8,995 nucleotides of DNA from Actinomycetota bacterium (GTDB lineage Bacteria > Actinomycetota > Thermoleophilia > RBG-16-64-13). The DNA lies in contig PMIZ01000231.1 of the NCBI GenBank assembly GCA_003157225.1, positions 755-9,749 of the forward strand, written 5' to 3'. Both the position numbers and the translations under genes were made by a program. The notes under the pieces are model-generated. The model worked only from the letters and a program-made list of their open reading frames with translations. It was not told where the DNA came from and searched no databases. This document shows, piece by piece, positions 1-7,466 of this stretch (within the stretch, counting starts at the first letter, position 1; each line of letters starts with the position of its first letter).

Positions 1-83
1 CGGCGGCCCAGCACGAATAGATAGACAGCCAGAAGCAGCCACACGATCCCATAGCCGAGGGCGAGATAGCCCATCCCGCTCAC
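1..83 (-). CDS. ccmD: CcmD-like small membrane protein (partial, cut by left edge)
   Basis: The first 27 codons of a small gene directly follow ccmC. The visible peptide begins (M)[17 protein letters not shown], continues into a single hydrophobic helix, and reaches Leu-Gly-Arg-Arg at the window edge. The pattern of Tyr-Leu, then Tyr-x-x-x-Trp, a helix and a basic end is typical of CcmD. CcmD is a tiny protein that helps CcmABC release haem-loaded CcmE. The GTG start overlaps the ccmC stop (GTGA). It sits 6 bases after GGAGG within a near-perfect ribosome binding site, so GTG is preferred over the ATG three codons later. The C-terminus is outside the window, so total length is unknown. The family is assigned from position and pattern, because such short proteins carry little sequence signal. 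Confidence 0.78.
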   Translation of the reverse strand, partial: MSGMGYLALGYGIVWLLLAVYLFVLGR

Positions 84-793
84 TGATCACCTCCCCACTC
101 GTCGCGCGAGGGTCGGAGAGACTCCAGCCGCGCGCTCATGCCCTCCATGTGCGTACGCAGCACCAGAAGGTAGACGAACAGCAGGGTGAAGGCCGCCAAG
201 CAAGCCATCAGGACCCACACCATGGTCGTGTCCATGGCGAAGCCGCCTCCGCCCAGGATGCGCGGGTGCACGGTCCGCCACCACCAAATCGAGAGGAACA
301 CTATGGGCACGTCTATCCACCCGACGATCCCATAGACGGCGGCCAACCTGGCCCGTTTGTGCCCAGGCAGGCTCACGGAGCGCAGGAGCAGGTAGCCCAC
401 GTAGATGAACCATAGGATGAGGGTGGTGGTGAGCCGCGGTTCCCACGTCCAGAAGACACCCCAGGCGGATTTGGCCCAAAGAGGCCCGGTGATGAGAGTG
501 ATGGTGGTGAAGACCACGCCGATCTCTGCAGCGGCCGCCGCGACTCGGTCGTGCCGGAGGTTGCCGGTCACGAGATAGGCCACGCTGAAGCCGAAGACGC
601 AGGTGAAGGCCGGGCCGAGAGCGACCCAGGCGCTGGGCATGTGGAAGTAGAAGAGCCGCTGCACGTCGCCCATCGTCGCCTCGCGCGGCGCCAACACGAA
701 CGCAGCCACGGTAGCGAAGACCATGGCGGCGCCGGCCACCGCGCCCAAGACGGTGGTCAAGCCCAGACGCTCCTTCAACCTGCTGCTCATCAT
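80..793 (-). CDS. ccmC: Haem handling protein CcmC
   Basis: CcmC is an integral membrane protein that presents haem to CcmE and drives formation of the covalent haem-CcmE adduct during System I cytochrome c maturation. The 237-residue protein has about six hydrophobic segments. The family's outward-facing haem site is visible: a first histidine in FYFHMPSAW (His51), the tryptophan-rich WWD segment [12 protein letters not shown] (residues 111-122), and a second histidine in RTVHP (His176). The usual Asp of the WWD motif (WxWDxRLT) is Glu118 here. Length fits the family (about 220-250). The ATG start overlaps the ccmB stop (ATGA), and a second ATG follows immediately, so the start is uncertain by one codon. 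The charged C-terminal tail overlaps the ccmD start. Confidence 0.95.
   Translation of the reverse strand: MMSSRLKERLGLTTVLGAVAGAAMVFATVAAFVLAPREATMGDVQRLFYFHMPSAWVALGPAFTCVFGFSVAYLVTGNLRHDRVAAAAAEIGVVFTTITLITGPLWAKSAWGVFWTWEPRLTTTLILWFIYVGYLLLRSVSLPGHKRARLAAVYGIVGWIDVPIVFLSIWWWRTVHPRILGGGGFAMDTTMVWVLMACLAAFTLLFVYLLVLRTHMEGMSARLESLRPSRDEWGGDQ
85..94 (-). promoter_or_regulatory. Strong ribosome binding site of ccmD
   Basis: On the minus strand this reads GGAGGTGATC. That is a 10-base match to the complement of the usual 16S rRNA 3' end. It lies inside the last codons of ccmC, just before the overlapping GTG of ccmD, and decides the ccmD start. It is by far the best Shine-Dalgarno sequence in the ccm operon. 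Confidence 0.75.
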
Positions 794-1467
794 TCCACCA
801 CGTAGTCAAAGAGGACGAACCCTACTGCCATGAAGAGCACATCGTATATTGCCATGAACACCGGCCACAAGCCGAGGCCGTTCCAGGGCTCAGGTCCGAG
901 TAGGACCACGGAGCACCTCGCGGCGCCGATCAAGAGCGGCACCAGGAGCGGCAGGACGAGCACCGTGAGCAGTGCGCCTCGAGCTCGGACCCCAGCCGTT
1001 ATCGCCGCCGAGAGCGTGCCCACTGCCGCCAGCCCAGCCGCGACGAGGAACATCACCCCGAGCAGCGCCAGCCACTTGAGACCGAGCCCCACGTCGTAGA
1101 GCACGGTGAAGAAGATCAGGACGAGGAAACCGCTCGCGAAGGAGAAGATCAGGCTACCGAGCAGCTTGCCGAGATAGATGGCGCCGCGATCGACCGGGCA
1201 GAGCAGCAGGCCCTCGAGGCATTGTGCTTCCTTCTCGCTCTCGAACGAGCGGCCAACGGCCAGCAGGCCGGGAAAAAGGAAGGCCGCCCAGAGTACGCCC
1301 GACCGAGCCAACGCCGAGTCTTTCGAGCCGGCTTCCGTGCTGAAACTGAACACGAGAACCACGAGGAACCCGAGCAGGACCATGGTGATCACGGCGCTGG
1401 CCGCCCGCAGCTCGGAACGCAGATCCTTCTTGGTTATGGTCCACGCGTGAGCAAGACCAGCCCTCAC
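790..1467 (-). CDS. ccmB: Haem exporter membrane subunit CcmB
   Basis: CcmB is the membrane-spanning subunit that pairs with the ATPase CcmA. Together with CcmC and CcmD they release haem-loaded CcmE for delivery to CcmF. The 225-residue protein has about six transmembrane segments. Family hallmarks are the N-terminal KKDLRSELR (14-22), the stretch around residues 69-84 with GRSFESEKEAQCLEGLLL, the following DRGAIYLGKLLGSL, and RARGALLTVLVLPLLVPLLIG near residues 161-181. Length matches typical CcmB (about 220). The start is GTG and overlaps the ccmA stop by four bases (GTGA), a sign of translational coupling. The end overlaps ccmC in the same way. Confidence 0.95.
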   Translation of the reverse strand: MRAGLAHAWTITKKDLRSELRAASAVITMVLLGFLVVLVFSFSTEAGSKDSALARSGVLWAAFLFPGLLAVGRSFESEKEAQCLEGLLLCPVDRGAIYLGKLLGSLIFSFASGFLVLIFFTVLYDVGLGLKWLALLGVMFLVAAGLAAVGTLSAAITAGVRARGALLTVLVLPLLVPLLIGAARCSVVLLGPEPWNGLGLWPVFMAIYDVLFMAVGFVLFDYVVE

Positions 1468-2238
1468 GAGCGACCCCGTTCGCCGACGCGGCCTCGCTCA
1501 CGAGCCTGACCGCCTGTCGCAAGCGCCCGGCCCTTGGCCACCGCTTCGTCGTAGAGCGCGAGGAAGCCCGCCGGATCCAGACCAGCCGCCGGAAGGTCCA
1601 CGACCAGGCTGCCGCCCGACAGCACAGCCACCCGGTCGGCGAGATCGAGACCGCCGTCCAGGTCGTGCGTGGTCATGAGCACGGTCCTGTCGTCGCTCCG
1701 GAGGGTACGAAGGAGAGCGGTCAGGTTCTCGCGGGCCTCGTGGTCCAGACCCGTGAACGGTTCGTCCAGCAGAAGCACGCGTGGGCCGTGCAGGAGGGCC
1801 CGGCCCACGGCCAGTCTCTGCAGCATGCCGCGCGAGTAGCCGGAGACTTGCCTGTTCATGGCCGAGGAGAGGCCCATTGTCTCCAGCATGTCACGAGCGT
1901 CGGTCTTTGGCTGACGCAGGCCATAGAGTCGAGCGTAGAACTCGAGGTTCTCGCGCCCGGTCAACTGCGGGTAGAGGTACGGATAGTGGGAGATGACGCC
2001 GATGAGCTTCCTGAAAGCTGCAGGGTCCTCGCTCAGCTCGACGCCCTCGACGCGCACGGCGCCGGCCGACGGTCGCAACAGGCCGGCCAGGATCTTGAGC
2101 AGAGTGGTCTTGCCTGCCCCGTTAGGTCCGAAGACGGTGAGAACCGATCCGCGCTCCACGGACAGGGTGACCCCCCGCAGCACTCTCAGCGGACCGAAGG
2201 AGAACCCGATGCCCTTCGCTTCGACCGCCGGCACCGTC

Positions 2239-2264
<26 letters not shown>
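1464..2264 (-). CDS. ccmA: ABC transporter ATP-binding protein CcmA
   Basis: CcmA is the cytoplasmic ATPase of the CcmAB complex. It powers release of holo-CcmE during cytochrome c maturation. The 266-residue reading has Walker A GPNGAGKTT (46-54), a signature segment SGYSRGM (141-147) as in many ABC-2 type exporters, Walker B VLLLDEP (163-169), and a switch histidine His200 in TTHD. An arginine- and glycine-rich tail (about 250-266) is low in complexity. The GTG at 2264 would overlap ccmF by 26 bases. A second GTG at 2234, four bases after the ccmF stop, gives a 256-residue protein starting close to VEAKGIGFSFG. That fits the usual family N-terminus better, and an AAGG lies upstream of it. 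Both starts remain possible. Confidence 0.93.
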
Positions 2265-4205
<1,941 letters not shown>

Positions 4206-4209
<4 letters not shown>

Positions 4210-4631
4210 TTAGCCGCCTCGTATTTGCTCGGGCACTTGGTGATGAGCGTGTCCGCGGAGAAGGTCCCTTTGCCATCGTAGCCACCTTCGGCCACCACTT
4301 CGGCACCCGGCTGATTCTTGAAGGCGTCGGGCAGAGCGCCGCCGTAGACCACGGACACCACGTCGGAGGGCTTGTCCCGATCGTAAAGGGTGAAGGTGAA
4401 GTCCTTCTGCGCGTCGCCGGCAAGAGAGCCGCCCTGCAGCTCTCCGGAGACCCGAACGTGCTGCATTCCTCCCAGGGCCTTCAGCTCCGAAACCGAGTAG
4501 TAGTACACCGCTCCGCGGCCGATGGCCAACCAAAGCAACACGCCCACCGCCATCACTATGACCGCGAGACCCGCGATCAGCCGTGTTTTGCGAGACTTCT
4601 TGCGTTTGCCGGCTACGGAGGGCTCGCTCAT
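4206..4631 (-). CDS. ccmE: Haem chaperone CcmE, cysteine (CxxxY) type
   Basis: CcmE binds haem covalently on the outer face of the membrane and carries it from CcmC to CcmF. The 141-residue protein has a basic N-terminus, one signal-anchor helix (about 17-38), and a beta-rich OB-fold domain with family motifs YYYSVSEL (43-50), VRVSGEL and the VVYGGALPDAFK segment. The haem-binding histidine of the classical HxxxY motif is replaced by Cys133 in TKCPSKY, with Tyr137 keeping the spacing (CxxxY). Such CcmEs are known from archaea and Desulfovibrio. The ATG at 4631 is chosen because the peptide then begins MSEPSVAGK, shortly before the anchor. The frame stays open upstream to 4748, but that stretch looks non-coding and would fill the divergent promoter region. 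It is the first gene of the ccm operon. Confidence 0.93.
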
Positions 4632-4638
4632 CCGGAGA

Positions 4639-4644
4639 ACTTTA
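4639..4644 (-). promoter_or_regulatory. Candidate -10 element for a leaderless ccm operon transcript
   Basis: On the minus strand TAAAGT (fits TAnnnT) lies exactly 7 bases before the A of the ccmE ATG, and no convincing Shine-Dalgarno sequence is present. This spacing is what is expected for a leaderless mRNA starting at the initiation codon, common in Actinomycetota. No good -35 match is seen. This is inference from sequence alone. Confidence 0.33.
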
Positions 4645-4676
4645 CCAGAGACGCGGCGCCAAGATGAAAACGCCGC

Positions 4677-4705
4677 TTGCGCACCGCGGCCGTTGCCGAT
4701 ATCGT
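4677..4705 (+). promoter_or_regulatory. Candidate sigma70-type promoter of the multihaem cytochrome
   Basis: TTGCGC (4677-4682) and TATCGT (4700-4705) are separated by 17 bases. The -35 keeps TTG and the -10 keeps TAT and the final T. The -10 overlaps a perfect 8-base palindrome CGATATCG (4697-4704) that could be part of an operator. A start near 4712 would leave about 38 bases before the GTG at 4751 and too little leader for the GTG at 4724. The match is weak. Confidence 0.25.
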
Positions 4706-4750
4706 GGCCGCTAGGAGCGCGCAGTGTGCGGAGTCGAAGAGGGAGCACGC

Positions 4751-5767
4751 GTGGCCGAGACGCCCCCCGACAGCGGCACCCAGGAGAGCCCAGAGACCGC
4801 GACGCCGAAGCCTACGAAACGCAGGAAACTTCGTCGCCGGTGGGTGGCGCTCATAATCGTGGCCTCTGTGATCGTCGTCGTGGTGGCCGCGGCGTTCGTC
4901 ACCGCCCACTTCACGAGCCGTAGCTCCTTCTGCGATACCTGTCACGAGATGAACGTCTACTACGCAAGCTGGCAGGGCTCGGTCCACTCTACGGCCCAGT
5001 GCCGTGACTGTCACATCCCGCCCGGGACCATAGCCTACATTGAGACCAAGCTATTCTCGTTCCGTGAGATATGGGTGCATATCACCAGCAAAGCCGAGCC
5101 CCCGCTGGCGGTCACGCGCGAGATCCCCAACAGCAACTGCCTGGCCTGCCATAGCAACAGGCCACAGACTATCCAACTCGGAAACGTCACGTTCTCGCAC
5201 ACCGTCCATCAGTCGCAAAACTGCATCGCCTGCCACGTGCGTCTCGTGCATCGCGACGTCAATCCGCCCTACTACAAGAACCCGGGGGCCATGTCGTCGT
5301 GTGTCGTTTGCCACGATGGCAAGACGGCCCCTAGCACCTGCTCCACCTGCCACACGCCGCCCCATGAGGCGCGGGGCGAATGCAGTTCCTGCCACAACAC
5401 TCAAAGCTGGACAGCTGGATCGACGGCTCATCCCTTCGCGCTCACCGGAGGCCACGCCAGCCTGAACTGCACCGACTGCCACGTCAGCAAGCCCGGCGTG
5501 GCGACGATACCTGGCACCACACTCGCCAAAGCCGATCCGGCGTGCATCTCCTGCCACGGTGATCACCACAACGGGTTGACGGATTGCGCCAGCTGCCACA
5601 CACCCCAAGCCTGGATCCCCTCCAGCTTCGTCCATCCCCAGGTGGGCCCGCACGTGCCCAGCGGTGAGCATCCCCTCCAGTGCACGGACTGCCACACCTC
5701 GGGTTACGCCACCCATCACTGCACCAAGTGCCACGCCACCGACTCCGGGGGCGGCGGAGGGGACTGA
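4751..5767 (+). CDS. NapC/NirT-like membrane-anchored dodecahaem cytochrome c
   Basis: This is a probable quinol-oxidising electron-transfer protein of the outer membrane face. The 338-residue product has a basic, proline-rich N-terminal tail, a transmembrane anchor (about 31-52), and 12 CxxCH haem sites with cysteines at 61, 84, 130, 158, 184, 197, 211, 240, 265, 279, 311 and 324. Sites 1-4 look like a NapC/NirT/NrfH module: CDTCHEM (a possible Met ligand as in NrfH), a Ser-x-His step before CRDCHIP, and CIACH followed by LVHR. Sites 5-12 form an eight-haem tail with an internal duplication, each copy ending HP...G.H..L.CTDCH (about 211-243 and 279-314). Plain NapC/NrfH proteins stop near 170-200 residues. 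The GTG at 4751 follows GAGGGAG by 5 bases. A GTG at 4724, 6 bases after AGGAG, would add nine residues and cannot be excluded. It lies back to back with ccmE, whose operon would mature it. The acceptor is unknown. Confidence 0.93.
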   Translation: MAETPPDSGTQESPETATPKPTKRRKLRRRWVALIIVASVIVVVVAAAFVTAHFTSRSSFCDTCHEMNVYYASWQGSVHSTAQCRDCHIPPGTIAYIETKLFSFREIWVHITSKAEPPLAVTREIPNSNCLACHSNRPQTIQLGNVTFSHTVHQSQNCIACHVRLVHRDVNPPYYKNPGAMSSCVVCHDGKTAPSTCSTCHTPPHEARGECSSCHNTQSWTAGSTAHPFALTGGHASLNCTDCHVSKPGVATIPGTTLAKADPACISCHGDHHNGLTDCASCHTPQAWIPSSFVHPQVGPHVPSGEHPLQCTDCHTSGYATHHCTKCHATDSGGGGGD

Positions 5768-5862
5768 CCCCCGCGCGCGCGGATCGGCGCAGCGTCCGCG
5801 TCCGCAATCTCCATCTGCACCCCCGCCTCTTGAACTTCGCATAGCCATTCGGGCAATACGAG

Positions 5863-6027
5863 GTGACCGCGGTCAGCGTCTACGAGAACTCGACCGACAC
5901 CGAGGCGATCAAGCAGTCGCTGGAGACTCCCGCGAGCTTTGCCCAAGTGCTTGGGCGCCACTTCGGTTCGGTCCACCGCTGCCTCAGTCAGCGGCTCGGC
6001 CCTCCGGGGTCAGACTTCGACTCCTAG
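5863..6027 (+). CDS. Possible small hypothetical protein or gene remnant
   Basis: This 54-codon frame runs from a GTG to a TAG and begins (V)TAVSVYENSTDTEAIKQS. I do not recognise the product. Support comes from base composition: by my count G/C is about 63, 50 and 85 per cent at codon positions one, two and three, the pattern of real genes in GC-rich genomes. No good ribosome binding site precedes the GTG. The same frame is also rich in third-position G/C upstream (5770-5841), broken by one TAG at 5842, so it may be the tail of a decayed gene. It converges on purF, and both stop codons lie in one palindromic CTAG (6024-6027). A competing antisense frame from 5976 down to 5716 exists, with poorer composition. 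This is a weak call. Confidence 0.25.
   Translation: MTAVSVYENSTDTEAIKQSLETPASFAQVLGRHFGSVHRCLSQRLGPPGSDFDS
5941..5956. repeat. Perfect short inverted repeat GCCCAAG-TG-CTTGGGC
   Basis: Seven-base arms (5941-5947 and 5950-5956) flank two central bases. As RNA it would form a six-pair stem with a four-base loop on either strand. It lies between two converging genes and could be a two-way terminator hairpin, but no T-run follows on either strand. It could also be an operator-like site or chance. Confidence 0.35.
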
Positions 6028-7466
6028 CCCGCTTCGTCGACCGGCTGCTCGTAGCGGAACTTCGAGCACCGCAGCTGCTCGGGCACCTCGCAGGGGTAGG
6101 CTCCTGTGAAACAGGCGGCGCAGAACGTGTCCTCCAGCGTCTCCACGCCGGTCGCCCGCATGAGTCCCTCGAGCGATAGGTAAGCCACAGAAGTCGCCCC
6201 GAGCTCGCGGCTTATCTCCTCGATGCTCTTCCCGAAGGCGATGAACTCGTCCTGGTCGGCCATGTCGATGCCGTAGAAGCAGGGAAAGACGATGGGCGGC
6301 GAACTGATGCGCAGATGCACCTCTGTCGCCCCCGCCTCGAACAGTACGCGCACCAAGGCCCTGGTGGTGTTGCCCCGCACGATGGAATCGTCCACCACAA
6401 CCAAGCGTTTGCCTTTGATGGCGGAGCTAAGCGGGTTGAACTTCATACGGATGCCTAGCTTGCGGACCCGGTCCTCGGGATTGATGAACGTCCGGCCGAT
6501 GTAGCGGTTCTTGATAAGCGCCTCTCCATACGTGATGCCACTGCCGGCCGCGTAGCCGATGGCTGCCGAGTTGCCGGTATCGGGCACGGGAATCACGAGA
6601 TCGGCCTCCACCGGCGATTCGGACGCCAGTTCCCCTCCCATGCGGCTGCGCGCAGCGTAGAGGGTCTGACCTTTCATCACCGAGTCGGGGCGGGCGAAGT
6701 AGATGAACTCGAAGACGCAGAGCGCTTCGCGCTTGCGGTCGACCACCTGCTCGATGTGGTAGCCATGCTCGTCGATGAGGCAGATCTCGCCCGGCTCGAT
6801 CTCCCGCACGATCGTCGCCCCGATGATGTCCAGGCCCGATGACTCGCTCGACAAGCAGAACCGACCGTCCAACTGGCCCAGAACAAGGGGCCGCACCCCG
6901 TACGGGTCGCGGAAACCGATGACCTCGTCCTTGGTGAGCAGCACGGCGCTGAAGGCCCCGCGCAGCCGGGGGATGACCTCCCGCAGCGCGACGCGTATGT
7001 CGCGGGAGGGATGCTCGGCCAGCAGGGCGGCAATGATCTCAGTATCCGACGTGCTTTCGAAGATGTGCCCGTTCTCCAAGAGCGTGGCGCGAAGCTCGTC
7101 AGTGTTCACCAAGTTGCCGTTGTGGGCGAGAGCGATGAAGGAGCCGTCGCGGGTCCGAGCGAACGGCTGGGCGTTCCGTACCTCACTCGAGCCGGTGGTG
7201 GAATAGCGGACGTGTCCGATGGCGAGATGACCGGGCAGCGTCCGGAGGATCTCTTCCTCGAAGACCTGCGACACCAAGCCCATGTCCTTGTGGACGATCA
7301 GCCGAGAGCCGTCGCTGACCGCTATCCCTGCCGATTCCTGGCCACGATGCTGCAGCGCGAAGAGGGCGAAGAAACTGAGCCGGGCGACATCCATATCGGG
7401 GGCGTAGATGGCGAACACCCCACATTCGTCGTGAGGCGAGTCATCAAGCCAGGGATCCCGCATCAT
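6024..7466 (-). CDS. purF: Amidophosphoribosyltransferase (iron-sulphur, propeptide type)
   Basis: PurF catalyses the first committed step of purine synthesis: glutamine plus PRPP gives 5-phosphoribosylamine. In the 480-residue protein the N-terminal nucleophile glutaminase begins at Cys15 of HDECGVFAIY, so a 14-residue propeptide would be removed. ALQHRGQESAGIA (37-49) and RYSTTG (88-92 region) are family signatures. The phosphoribosyltransferase domain carries the PRPP loop VVVDDSIVRGNTT (356-368). Cys250, Cys396, Cys449 and Cys452 (the last two in CAAC) match the four iron-sulphur ligands of Bacillus subtilis PurF, so a 4Fe-4S cluster and oxygen sensitivity are likely. The ATG overlaps the purL stop (ATGA), and a second ATG follows at once and is slightly better spaced from GGGGGA. 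Confidence 0.97.
   Translation of the reverse strand: MMRDPWLDDSPHDECGVFAIYAPDMDVARLSFFALFALQHRGQESAGIAVSDGSRLIVHKDMGLVSQVFEEEILRTLPGHLAIGHVRYSTTGSSEVRNAQPFARTRDGSFIALAHNGNLVNTDELRATLLENGHIFESTSDTEIIAALLAEHPSRDIRVALREVIPRLRGAFSAVLLTKDEVIGFRDPYGVRPLVLGQLDGRFCLSSESSGLDIIGATIVREIEPGEICLIDEHGYHIEQVVDRKREALCVFEFIYFARPDSVMKGQTLYAARSRMGGELASESPVEADLVIPVPDTGNSAAIGYAAGSGITYGEALIKNRYIGRTFINPEDRVRKLGIRMKFNPLSSAIKGKRLVVVDDSIVRGNTTRALVRVLFEAGATEVHLRISSPPIVFPCFYGIDMADQDEFIAFGKSIEEISRELGATSVAYLSLEGLMRATGVETLEDTFCAACFTGAYPCEVPEQLRCSKFRYEQPVDEAG

Noticed and set aside
4632..4748. Upstream extension of ccmE to a start at 4748
   Set aside because: The added 39 residues are Arg/Ser-rich, precede a normal cytoplasmic N-terminus and anchor, and would cover the divergent promoter region and overlap the cytochrome start at 4724.
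4842..4916. Cleavable signal peptide on the cytochrome
   Set aside because: The helix is long and very hydrophobic, no clear small-x-small cleavage site precedes the first haem, and NapC/NirT proteins keep this helix as an anchor.
5746..5782. GC-rich stem CGGGGG/CCCCCG around the cytochrome stop and a CCGCGCGCGCGG palindrome after it
   Set aside because: There is no T-run and the stem has a long loop, so it does not qualify as an intrinsic terminator. Short GC palindromes are common by chance in such GC-rich sequence.
5051..5848. 265-codon minus-strand frame opposite the cytochrome
   Set aside because: It is an antisense shadow of the CxxCH-rich gene. The sense frame has 12 regular haem motifs and a membrane anchor.
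5716..5976. Minus-strand 86-codon frame downstream of purF, with GAGG 5 bases before GTG
   Set aside because: Its third-position G/C is lower than its first-position G/C, and its last 17 codons (stop codon included) are antisense to the haem-binding end of the cytochrome. It is kept only as an alternative to the plus-strand frame.
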